Shown here: positions 1 through 7,298 of the stretch, in pieces
Numbering within the stretch: position 1 is the first letter of the stretch
How the letters are laid out: every line of letters begins with the position of its first letter
Program-made: the position numbers and the translations under genes
NCBI GenBank assembly: GCA_965119745.1
Contig: OZ221973.1
Coordinates: forward strand, 1,736,001 to 1,800,000
Length of the DNA: 64,000 bases
Reading direction: 5' to 3'
From: CAJFUR01 sp904420575
GTDB lineage: Bacteria; Actinomycetota; Coriobacteriia; Coriobacteriales; Eggerthellaceae
The notes under the pieces: generated by a model
Seen by the model: only the letters and a program-made list of their open reading frames with translations
What the model was told of the DNA's origin: nothing
The model's database searches: none

Positions 1-1
1 G

Positions 2-1480
2 GAATACTGGTGCTACGGCTTCGAGCAGCTTGCCGAACGGGTGGCAGAGATGCCGGCCGAGAAGGCCGGGGAGATCTGCGGCATCGATCCCGCCTACATC
101 AAGGACGCCGCCCGCATGTACGCCAACGCCAAGCCCGCGTCGCTGCAATGGGGCCTTGCGTTCGACCAGAGCACGAACGGCATGCAACTGTCCCATTGCG
201 CCATCTGCCTCATGGCGCTCACGGCCAACATCGACGTTCCGGGCGGCCAGATTCTGGGCAATGCGAACTCCGGCCAGAACGAGACCGGCTTCGGCTTCGA
301 AGAGGCGCTTGGCAAGGACCTCATCAGCAAGATGATCGGCCTGAAGGAGTATCCCGCCTACGCCAACACCATCCTCGACGCCCATGCGGACCTCACGCTC
401 AAGGCCATGGAGACGGGCGACCCCTATCCCATTAAGATGGGCTTCTATGCCGGCAACAACCTGATGAGCTGCACGTCCATGGAACCGAAGCGGTGGCACG
501 ACGCCATGGTGAACACGCTGGAGTTCTGCTTCACGCTGGAGTGCTTCATGACGCCCTCCGCACAGGCCACCTGCGACGTGTTCCTGCCGCTGGCCACCGC
601 CGCGGAAGAGGACGGCGTCGAATTCGCGCATTACGGCGCCACGCCGGTGGGCACCGGGTTCATGAACAAGGCCATCACGGTGGGCGAGTGCAAGACCGAC
701 ATGGAGACGTGCATGCTGGTGGGCAAGCGGCTCAACCCGCAGCTGTGGGAGAACTACCACGACGTCTACGACTTCATCGACGACCTGCGCCTGCACAACA
801 ACCACCGCTTCAAGGACGTGTGCAAGGAAGTGTACGTGCAGAAGGACGTGGAATACTACAAGTACGAAACGGGCCATCTGCGCAAGGACGGCATGCCCGG
901 ATTCAACACGCCGACCGGGCGCGTGGAGTTGTGGTCTACCATGTTTTCCCAGTTCGGCGACGATCCGCTGCCGTACTACCAGGAGCCGGACTTCAGCCCC
1001 GTCAGCACGCCGGAACTGGCGAAGGAGTATCCCTTCGTGCTGACCACGGGCGCGCGCGAGTACGCCTTCTTCCATTCCGAAAACCGCCAGGTGCCGTACT
1101 GCCGCGAACTGTGTCCCGACCCGTTGGTGGAGATCAACCCGAAGACCGCGGCGCGGCTGGGCATAACGGACGGCCAGTGGTGCGAAGTGTGGAACCAGTT
1201 CGGCTCGGCCAAGATGAAGGCCAAGGTCACCATTGCCGTGGACGAGAACACCATCCATGGACAGCATGGCTGGTGGTTCCCCGAAGAGGACGGGTCGGAA
1301 CCGAACCTGTACGGCACCTTCCGCTCCAACATCAACAATCTCATCCCGAACTTCCACTTCGGCAAGCTCGGGTTCGGCGCTCCCTGCAAGTGCATGATCT
1401 GCAACGTGAGGCCCCTGGCCGAGAATTACGACACCGACATGCAGATGGTCTGGGAGAAGTTCAAGAGGGAGGACCAGTAA
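2..1480 (+). CDS. Molybdopterin oxidoreductase catalytic subunit, 5' partial
   Basis: This is the C-terminal 492 residues of a DMSO-reductase-family (bis-MGD) enzyme; the N-terminal FeS motif lies left of the window. Family landmarks are WGLAFDQ near residue 50, the ANIDVPGGQ cofactor-contact segment, the HLRKDGMPGFNTPTGRVELW block around residue 300, TTGAREYAFFHSENRQ, and HGWWFPEEDG in the C-terminal MGD-binding domain. The ending (LGFGAP, then NYDTDM) groups it with the enzymes at 53511 and 56781 rather than with the others. The 4Fe-4S partner starts 103 nt downstream. Substrate unknown; no membrane segments in the part seen. Confidence 0.93.
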   Translation, partial: EYWCYGFEQLAERVAEMPAEKAGEICGIDPAYIKDAARMYANAKPASLQWGLAFDQSTNGMQLSHCAICLMALTANIDVPGGQILGNANSGQNETGFGFEEALGKDLISKMIGLKEYPAYANTILDAHADLTLKAMETGDPYPIKMGFYAGNNLMSCTSMEPKRWHDAMVNTLEFCFTLECFMTPSAQATCDVFLPLATAAEEDGVEFAHYGATPVGTGFMNKAITVGECKTDMETCMLVGKRLNPQLWENYHDVYDFIDDLRLHNNHRFKDVCKEVYVQKDVEYYKYETGHLRKDGMPGFNTPTGRVELWSTMFSQFGDDPLPYYQEPDFSPVSTPELAKEYPFVLTTGAREYAFFHSENRQVPYCRELCPDPLVEINPKTAARLGITDGQWCEVWNQFGSAKMKAKVTIAVDENTIHGQHGWWFPEEDGSEPNLYGTFRSNINNLIPNFHFGKLGFGAPCKCMICNVRPLAENYDTDMQMVWEKFKREDQ

Positions 1481-1583
1481 TGCGCTCGCGCGCCTCGTGG
1501 CGCGGCGGCCTGGGCACACGCGTGCATGCGTTCGTCCAAAAAAACCGCCAACAGCGGTGCGCGCACGTCTCGAGGAAGGATCG

Positions 1584-2075
1584 ATGATGGAAAACACGTA
1601 CGGGCTTCTGATCGACTACGAATACTGCACGGGTTGCCAGTCGTGCGAAGTGGCCTGCAAGGAAGAGCACGGCTATCCGGTGGGCACGTGGGGCATCCGC
1701 GTGTTCGACGACGGTCCCTGGGAAGTCGAGGATCGTCACGTGAATTGGAACAAGCTGCCGTTCCCCACCGACCTGTGCGACCTGTGTGCCGAACGCACGG
1801 CGGTGGGGCGCGAGCCCACGTGCGTGCACCACTGCCTGGCGAACGTGATGCGCTATGGCACGGTGGCCGAACTGGCCCCGATGCTGGCAGAAAAGCCCAA
1901 GCAGGTGCTGTTCGTGCCCCAGTTCAAGCCATACGAGGCCAAGGGCCCGTTCGTGCCCAAGAACAAGCTTGCGGGCAAGGTACATCGGGCGGCGGCCATC
2001 GACGTGCAGGAGAACACCGACTTCACGACGAGCAGCCAGCGGAGCGACAGCCGCACGAAAGCCGGGTTGGAGTAG
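1584..2075 (+). CDS. 4Fe-4S ferredoxin-type electron transfer subunit, long form
   Basis: A 163-residue protein that should pass electrons to the preceding molybdoenzyme. It has CTGCQSCEVAC near the N-terminus and a second group CDLCAERTAVGREPTCVHHC, enough ligands for two [4Fe-4S] clusters. The ATG at 1584 follows AGGAAGGA at 1573-1580; the open frame upstream to 1497 shows no family similarity. It differs from the other 4Fe-4S subunits here by a C-terminal extension of about 50 residues after KPKQVLFVPQ, rich in Lys, Ser and Thr, with no recognisable domain. Cytoplasmic, no signal peptide. Confidence 0.92.
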   Translation: MMENTYGLLIDYEYCTGCQSCEVACKEEHGYPVGTWGIRVFDDGPWEVEDRHVNWNKLPFPTDLCDLCAERTAVGREPTCVHHCLANVMRYGTVAELAPMLAEKPKQVLFVPQFKPYEAKGPFVPKNKLAGKVHRAAAIDVQENTDFTTSSQRSDSRTKAGLE

Positions 2076-2267
2076 GTTCTCGGTGCCGGGTCGCCCGCGT
2101 GCCGAGCGACCCGGAGTGCGCCGAGAGCGGCGCCGGGAGCGGCGCCGGGACTGTCGCACAAGCGCGAGCGGCTGCGGGAGAGGCGGGCGCGCTGCGACCG
2201 CCTCTCGTGACCGGATGGCCGCGGGAGAGGTGCCGAAGGAGCGAAGGAACGCAGGAAGAGGTCGGCC

Positions 2268-2741
2268 ATGAGACACAGAGAATACCGGGGCAAGACGGCG
2301 CTCGTGTACTACCGAGGCGGCGCTGCAGGCGAAGAGATCGTCGAGGACCATTCGCCGGCCGTGCAGAGCGAGCCCGAGCGCATCCTTCTCGGCAGTGGGG
2401 AAGTGCCCCTCGGGGTGAGCGACGTGCTGTATGACATGGAGGTTGGGGAGGAACGGAGGGCCGTCATCCCCTGCGACCGGGCCTTCGGCCGCCACGACCC
2501 CGAAGGCGTGCAGCGCTATGCGCGCATGCTCGTGCCCGGAGGCGACCGTCTTGAGGCGGGCGTCGTGTTCGCGTGGCGCCATCCGGTGACGGGCGCAAGC
2601 GTGCCGGTCAAGTGCGTGGAAGCGACCAAAGACGCCGTGGTCGTGGACTTCAACCACCTGCTGGCGGGCAAAGACCTGGAATACTGGTTCAAGCTGGTCG
2701 ACGTCGTGGACGACGCGGGCGTTTCCGTGACGGGCTGGTAG
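2268..2741 (+). CDS. SlyD-like FKBP-type peptidyl-prolyl isomerase
   Basis: A 157-residue protein with the SlyD/FKBP pattern: a loop GVSDVLYDMEVGEERRAVIP, then AFGRHDPEGVQRYAR, an insert region, and the returning FKBP strand VDFNHLLAGKDLEYWFKLVD. SlyD proteins combine prolyl isomerase and holdase activity, and in E. coli help metal insertion into hydrogenase. It lacks the His/Cys-rich metal-binding tail of E. coli SlyD, but the next gene, four bases on, encodes a Cys-rich zinc-ribbon protein. Its place directly after a molybdoenzyme pair suggests folding or cofactor insertion; that is inference. GGAAGAGG lies 7 nt before the ATG. Confidence 0.8.
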   Translation: MRHREYRGKTALVYYRGGAAGEEIVEDHSPAVQSEPERILLGSGEVPLGVSDVLYDMEVGEERRAVIPCDRAFGRHDPEGVQRYARMLVPGGDRLEAGVVFAWRHPVTGASVPVKCVEATKDAVVVDFNHLLAGKDLEYWFKLVDVVDDAGVSVTGW

Positions 2742-2744
2742 GCC

Positions 2745-2963
2745 ATGTGCTATCCCTGCACGTTCTGCGGTGCCTGTGGCAAGTTCGAAAGCGACCTGTT
2801 CGTTCTTTCGCAGCCACCTGTCACGACCTGCCTTGCCTGCAAGACCGTGTTCGAAGCGTCGCTTCGACGATGCCCTGCCTGCGGAACGGGCCTGCCCGTT
2901 CCGGGAGAAAAAAGAAAAGACAACGTGAGGAGACTGTCATGTGCTTCAGACCTGCAGCAGTAG
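2745..2963 (+). CDS. Small MCY-type zinc-ribbon protein
   Basis: 72 residues beginning MCYPCTFCGACGKF, followed by CLAC and CPACG pairs. The pattern M-C-Y-x-C-x2-C-x2-C ... C-x2-C ... C-P-x-C-G is shared with the proteins at 30101 and 56472, so this is a small local family of multi-zinc (or FeS) binding proteins. Starts three bases after the FKBP stop codon and its last 25 nt overlap the next gene, so the three look translationally coupled. No known function; adaptor, metallochaperone or regulatory leader roles all fit. Confidence 0.75.
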   Translation: MCYPCTFCGACGKFESDLFVLSQPPVTTCLACKTVFEASLRRCPACGTGLPVPGEKRKDNVRRLSCASDLQQ

Positions 2964-3205
2964 AGATCAAGAAAACCTGCCCCGAATGCGGTGCGGAAAA
3001 CGAACCGACGGCGTCCACCTGTGAGCAATGCGGCGCCGAGCTGCCCGCCTCGGCCTTTCCTCCTGCGCCCGGGGCTCCCGGCGCGCCGTCGGTTCCGGGG
3101 AAGCCGGGAGCTCCCAGCGCGCCGGGAGTGCCGGTGATGTCGAGCGCGCCCAAGGCTCCCGGCGCTCCCAGCGCGCCGGGAGCGCCGGGGACTCCGGAGG
3201 CGTAG
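2939..3205 (+). CDS. MCFRPA-type zinc-ribbon protein with Pro/Gly/Ala-rich tail
   Basis: 88 residues: an invariant start MCFRPA, one zinc ribbon (CPECG and CEQCG, about residues 14-36), then a tail of PGAP and SAPG triplets like collagen repeats, to residue 88. The ATG at 2939 follows GAGGAGA and lies inside the end of the previous gene. Two homologues sit at 21576 (minus) and 21934 (plus). The zinc ribbon probably binds one Zn; the tail is expected to be unstructured. Downstream DNA stays open in the same frame after the TAG, suggesting the tail was once longer or has shifted frame. Confidence 0.72.
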   Translation: MCFRPAAVEIKKTCPECGAENEPTASTCEQCGAELPASAFPPAPGAPGAPSVPGKPGAPSAPGVPVMSSAPKAPGAPSAPGAPGTPEA

Positions 3206-3468
3206 GGGCGCGCCAGGGGGAGCAGGCGTGCCGTCGGCGCGCTCGGCGCCGGGGAGGCTGAGGTCTCCGGAATAGTAGGGACGCGCCGGGGAAACCGGGA
3301 GTTCAGGAGGCACAGGGGCGCGCCGGGGATATCGGGCGCGCCAAAAAACCGCAGGAGGCGAGATGCCAAGGCGCGGGCCGCGTGGACACCGGCAGAGCCT
3401 GGGGCGCTCGACGCGCAGACCGCGCCCGAGGCGCCGGCAAAGCCTGCGCCCGACGCGCTCTTGTCGTG

Positions 3469-3494
3469 CTGGCTTCCTTCTTGCAGGAAGCCAG
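3469..3494. terminator. Hairpin after the zinc-ribbon cluster
   Basis: CTGGCTTCCT (3469-3478) and AGGAAGCCAG (3485-3494) form a perfect 10-bp stem with a 6-nt loop. No U-tract follows. It is the first strong stem-loop downstream of 2939 and plausibly ends the 2268-3205 transcript. Confidence 0.45.
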
Positions 3495-3587
3495 CAGACG
3501 TCCGACGGCGAATCTCCGGGCTTTCTTTGCGTATCCAACGTTTTCCTCGCAAAAGCCTCGCCTTTTCCTGGCGAATGTGGGGCGCAA

Positions 3588-3653
3588 ATCCATCAGGAAA
3601 CCAGCCGGACCCTAGCGCGCATCCATCAGGAAACCAGCCGGACCCTAGCGCAC
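3588..3653 (+). repeat. 33-nt tandem duplication
   Basis: Two adjacent copies (3588-3620 and 3621-3653), each starting ATCCATCAGGAAACCAGCC, differ at a single base. A third copy starts at 3654 but stops after ATCCA. Confidence 0.9.
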
Positions 3654-3748
3654 ATCCAGCGTTTTCCTCGCAAAGAACCAGCGGCCTTCAATCGCAATAA
3701 AAAGCGTTTGAACAGGGTGTATACAACGTTCTTGAGGCGTGGTAGCCT

Positions 3749-4780
3749 ATGGTCATGGCGCTCGTCCTGGGACATATTTCCGCTTTGGAGTTTTGGCGAA
3801 CGGCGCAGCCTCGTGCCATGGAGAATGCCTTGCGTTATCGATCTTCGCAAGGCTTCGGGGGCTTTGACCCGACCTCTCCGGCTGCGCCCGTTCCGGGCGA
3901 GTCGCGCCTCGTCCCGTTCCCAGAAAAACCTTCCGCACCTCGGTTGAGGGAGTTTCGCCGATCGGGCGTTGCCGATTTCTCATCGCCCTTGCACGTGATC
4001 GTTTCGAACGCAGCAGACCGAACGCGTGCGGATGACGTGATATGCCATGTTCGGCCGGAGCCGTTTCCGCCTGGGGCTCTGGCTCGGATCGATGGCGACG
4101 TGTTTGTGACCTCCCCCGAACTGTCCTTTCTCCATCAGGGGTCGGAGCGGGACTTCCCGGGACTCGTGGGGCTGGGATACGAGCTGTGCGGAAGCTACCG
4201 GCTGGCGCCGGGCACGCCACGTGGCTTTCGCGACGGACCTCCCTTGACGAGTCCCGAGAGCATCGCCTGGGTCATCGAGCAGTCCGGCCATTCGCGTGGC
4301 GTCAAGGAAGCCCGGAAGGCGTTGCCGTACCTCGTTTCCAATGCGCATTCGCCCATGGAGACCGTCGTGGCGCTGCTCCTGTGCCTGCCGGTGCCAAGGG
4401 GAGGCCGAGGCCTTCCATTCCCCGAAATGAACGGGCGGATAGGGGTGACGGACGAGGCCATGAGGTGCACGCGCAGGCGCTATTTCGAATGCGACCTGCT
4501 CTGGCGCGTGCCGGGTCTCGCGCTTGAGTACGACAGCGACGCATTCCATACCGGATCCGACCGCATCGCGAACGACGCTGCGCGGCGCAACGCGCTTGCT
4601 AGCATGGGCATCACGGTGATCACGGTGGGCAGGAGGCAGGTGTTCGACTGGCGGGAGTTCAACGAGCTCGTTTCGGTGCTTGAGAAGCGGTTGGGAAAGC
4701 GCAGGCGTGCGGGCCGACGCGATTGGTCGGAGGCGCAGTACGGCCTCTGGCACCGGCTGACTTCTGTCGGCGTGCGATAG
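3749..4780 (+). CDS. DUF559-like endonuclease-fold protein
   Basis: 343 residues, soluble. Residues about 243-310 resemble the DUF559/Vsr-like restriction fold: FECDLLWRVPGLALEYDS, then DRIANDAARRNALASMGI and a V-containing strand before a Gln, matching the usual D-x(n)-E-x-D/H-x3-D-x2-R order. The N-terminal 220 residues have no clear domain. Proteins of this type are numerous in Coriobacteriia as singletons, sometimes annotated as AbiEi-like, with unknown role. ATG at 3749 taken; a second ATG at 3755 is possible. There is no good ribosome site, so the message could be leaderless. No partner toxin gene is adjacent. Confidence 0.6.
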   Translation: MVMALVLGHISALEFWRTAQPRAMENALRYRSSQGFGGFDPTSPAAPVPGESRLVPFPEKPSAPRLREFRRSGVADFSSPLHVIVSNAADRTRADDVICHVRPEPFPPGALARIDGDVFVTSPELSFLHQGSERDFPGLVGLGYELCGSYRLAPGTPRGFRDGPPLTSPESIAWVIEQSGHSRGVKEARKALPYLVSNAHSPMETVVALLLCLPVPRGGRGLPFPEMNGRIGVTDEAMRCTRRRYFECDLLWRVPGLALEYDSDAFHTGSDRIANDAARRNALASMGITVITVGRRQVFDWREFNELVSVLEKRLGKRRRAGRRDWSEAQYGLWHRLTSVGVR

Positions 4781-5033
4781 TCCACAATCCGACGCTCGAT
4801 CTTCGCGATGCGGCGCAAGGGTGGGGCTTCCGGGCGGCAGCTTTCTGGTGATTTTCCGCTGCCTTATAGCGGCTTCCGGGCCTCCCTCTGGCAGCTTTCC
4901 GTGCCTGCCTTATGGCAGCTTTCGAGGGCGGCCGCCTTCTGGCGTTCTCTCGGAGAGGTTTCCGGTTCGCTGTCGGCACGGGCGTCGACACGATTGCCAG
5001 CGCCGCTAATCGGCAGGCCGACATGTTTCTCTC

Positions 5034-5086
5034 ATGGCAAGGCTGACCGTTATGGCACCAAAATGGCAAGGTTGACTGCTATGGCA
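5034..5086 (+). repeat. 24-nt dispersed repeat, forward copies
   Basis: ATGGCAAGGCTGACCGTTAT then GGCA at 5034-5057, and a diverged copy at 5063-5086. The same unit occurs at 17248-17271. Inverted copies face it at 5180 and beyond. Confidence 0.88.
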
Positions 5087-5179
5087 GTGATAGAGGCCGA
5101 TTTTTGGAGCAGACAGGCGAAAGCCAAAGCAAAAGGCCTGGTCGCCATTTTTTCACCTACCCGAAACGCGTGTTTTCGG

Positions 5180-5279
5180 TGCCATAACGGTCAGCCTTGC
5201 CATTTTGGTGCCACAGCGGTCGGCCTTGCCGACCCGGAGGCACAGCGGTCGGCCTTGCCGACCCGGAGGCACAGCGGTC
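5180..5279 (-). repeat. 24-nt dispersed repeat, inverted copies with 29-nt tandem
   Basis: TGCCATAACGGTCAGCCTTG plus CCAT at 5180-5203 is the exact reverse complement of the unit at 5034. It continues into a 29-nt tandem (CACAGCGGTCGGCCTTGCC plus GACCCGGAGG) at 5212-5240 and 5241-5269, with a partial third copy. Confidence 0.88.
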
Positions 5280-5600
5280 ATGCGCGCCACCCACAAAGAG
5301 GGCGACCTGCAAGAAAGCGGACGCTGCCAAGCCCGACGAGCTTGCCTGCCCGGAGAGCGCCATCAGGAGGGGTCGCAAACGCCCGGAAGGCCGCTACGGG
5401 CCGCCAATCCTCGCAGCTTGCCACCCGTCCGGAGGGGCAGGGAGGCCACCCGGGCCGCCACCTGGGGCCGACGCCGGCCGTCACGGGCCCGCCCGGCCGC
5501 CACTCTGGCAGCCACCGGCCGTCACCGGCAGCCACCGGCCGTCATGGGCAGCCACCTGGGAGCGACCGCCAAGGAGGTCGCCCCCGCTCCGCCCTCGCCC

Positions 5601-7028
5601 CTACCCCTGGTCGTCGCTTGCGGGCACCGGCGCTGCAGACATCTCGACGTTTTCCACGAGGTTGATGAGTTCTTGCTGGGAGTGGACGTCCAGCTTGCGG
5701 TAGATGTTGTGGATGTGCGCCTTCGCCGTGCTGATGGATATGAAGAACTTCTCGGCGATGTACTGCGCGTTCCGGCCGCGGACCAGCATGCGGAACACCT
5801 CTTGCTGACGAGTGGTGAGCTCGAACTGCTCGATCACGCGGTCGATCTTGCGCTGCCAGAGGGCGGGTCGGCTCTCGTTCATGGAAAGGCTGCGGCTGGC
5901 CTCTACCATGTCGGCGATCGACTCGCTGCAGGGGTAGCTGTCCTGGAACACGTAGTTGCTGCACCACACGATAAGCAGAAGCGACAGGAAACAGGCGACG
6001 AGCTGGGGGAGCTGCGTGCCGAACGAGAAGGCCCACCCGAACCCCAAAAAGCCCACGAATGCGCCCGAGAAATAGTAGGCAAGGCTGGTGCCGAACACCC
6101 AGTAGGGCGATATCTGGTTGAAGCGCGCCACCTCGCCCATGGCGGAAAAGCATACGAGGGTGTCCAGCGAAAACGTCATGAACAGGAAGGCCCCGCACAG
6201 CTGCTGCACCCAGCCCGGCACGAACGGCAGCGGGGCGATGGCGAGGAAGGCCACGGTGGCGAAGCAGCGCAGAAGCGAGCTTTCCGAAAGCTTCTTGCCG
6301 GTGAACAGGTCGACCAGGAACACGAGCCCTCCCACGGCGATAGGCAGGGCAAAGCAGAGCGGCGCAGCCTCCGCCGCCGGTGAGCGCACGGCAAGAAGGC
6401 AGAACGCGATGCCCCACACGAAGCCCGTCAACGCCGTGGTGAACAGCGAAGACAAGGCGAATTGGTGGCTCTTGCGCGTTTCGGCCAAGGAGGCGAACGC
6501 GAACGTGTCCTTGTTGGGCTTGAGGGTGAACAGGTGGAGCGCGGCGAAGAGGGGCAAAAACAGCGTGACGAGGAAGGCCACGGTGTCGGCGAGCGTGGCG
6601 GTGAGGGCGACGATGGCCGCCCCCACGACGAACGCCGTCGCCAGCTGGCAGATGCGCTCCTGATGGTTGTAGAACGCCAGATTCTTTCCGTAGATCAGAA
6701 AGAACGCGGCGCAGCCCGCAAGCGACAGCACGCCGCCGAACACGAACAGCAGGGGTGTCGGCAGCGCTTCCAGCAGGAACACGCCCGCTGCGCACAGAAT
6801 GCTGGCCAGAGCGGAAAGCCGCGCCGGCCCCAAACGGTCGAGCTGGTCCGCCTGGTGGGCGCTGCCGGCGAACACGGCCACGAACAGCACTCCTGCCAGG
6901 GCGGCGTAGGGAAGATAGCTGCCCACCATCTCGGCGGTGTGGCGGAAAAACAGAAGAGCGAAGTAAGCCAGGAAGCAGGCGGTGCCGAACGAACGCTCGA
7001 CGCTTCTCTGAATGCTCTGCGCGATCAT
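5601..7028 (-). CDS. Membrane-integrated LuxR-family regulator
   Basis: 475 residues: about ten to twelve hydrophobic segments across residues 10-370 in an MFS-like arrangement, a linker, then a C-terminal LuxR/GerE helix-turn-helix (about 405-460; LTTRQQEVFRMLVRGRNAQY, then STAKAHIHNIYRKLDVHS). Such transmembrane LuxR proteins control catechol-dehydroxylase genes in Eggerthella; the membrane part is thought to sense the substrate. The start at 7028 was chosen because AAAGGGGGG lies 7 nt before it; the frame is open to 7067. It diverges from the molybdoenzyme at 7299, its most likely target. Confidence 0.9.
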   Translation of the reverse strand: MIAQSIQRSVERSFGTACFLAYFALLFFRHTAEMVGSYLPYAALAGVLFVAVFAGSAHQADQLDRLGPARLSALASILCAAGVFLLEALPTPLLFVFGGVLSLAGCAAFFLIYGKNLAFYNHQERICQLATAFVVGAAIVALTATLADTVAFLVTLFLPLFAALHLFTLKPNKDTFAFASLAETRKSHQFALSSLFTTALTGFVWGIAFCLLAVRSPAAEAAPLCFALPIAVGGLVFLVDLFTGKKLSESSLLRCFATVAFLAIAPLPFVPGWVQQLCGAFLFMTFSLDTLVCFSAMGEVARFNQISPYWVFGTSLAYYFSGAFVGFLGFGWAFSFGTQLPQLVACFLSLLLIVWCSNYVFQDSYPCSESIADMVEASRSLSMNESRPALWQRKIDRVIEQFELTTRQQEVFRMLVRGRNAQYIAEKFFISISTAKAHIHNIYRKLDVHSQQELINLVENVEMSAAPVPASDDQG

Positions 7029-7298
7029 GCAAGGCCCCCCTTTACGCTGCATCGTCACTGCGACCATTCTACCGTGTCGGCGCTGTGCGCCGGTGAAGAT
7101 TCGCTCGGCTTGCCAGGTCGTTTTGCAGGGGTTTCTCCAAATTAAACCTCTGAGGTCTACAGGAAACCGGCCTTATTTCGCGGAAGCGACCCCGCCGGAT
7201 AATGCCATTCGTGCGCCTGGACGCTATCTTTCATGCCGTCAAGACGGGGAGGTTCGATGGACGGAACTTCGCCATCGCGAGAAAGAAAGCGAGGAGCA

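Larger units (their letters stand above)
3206..3748 (+). repeat. Decayed low-complexity region, 543 nt without a convincing gene
   Basis: Up to about 3460 the DNA is built from GGCGCGCCGGG-like units, the nucleotide signature of the Pro/Gly/Ala tail just upstream, but the units fall in shifting frames. The segment near 3395-3460 again reads as a Pro/Ala-rich peptide (PEAPAKPAPDAL) in the frame of the 2939 gene. After 3500 come ATCCAACGTTTTCCTCGCAAA-like direct repeats near 3532 and 3654 and a tandem duplication (separate entry). Best read as eroded tail sequence plus intergenic repeats. Confidence 0.5.
4781..5600. other. 820-nt repeat-rich intergenic region
   Basis: No supported gene. From 4840 to 4925 there are four TGGCAGCTTTC-like units. 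From 5034 to 5279 lie facing copies of a 24-nt repeat (listed separately). From 5400 to 5570 are GC-rich imperfect repeats built from CACCGGCCGTCA and GGCAGCCACC. The open frames here are low-complexity and consistent only with repeat DNA. Confidence 0.7.

Noticed and set aside
3749..4780. DUF559-like gene as half of a toxin-antitoxin pair
   Set aside because: No adjacent nucleotidyltransferase or other toxin-like gene is present.
5034..5279. Possible CRISPR array
   Set aside because: Repeats are in both orientations, spacers are not uniform or unique, and no cas genes are nearby.
5205..6383. A 392-codon plus-strand frame
   Set aside because: Its first half is repeat DNA and the second half lies opposite the LuxR membrane regulator.
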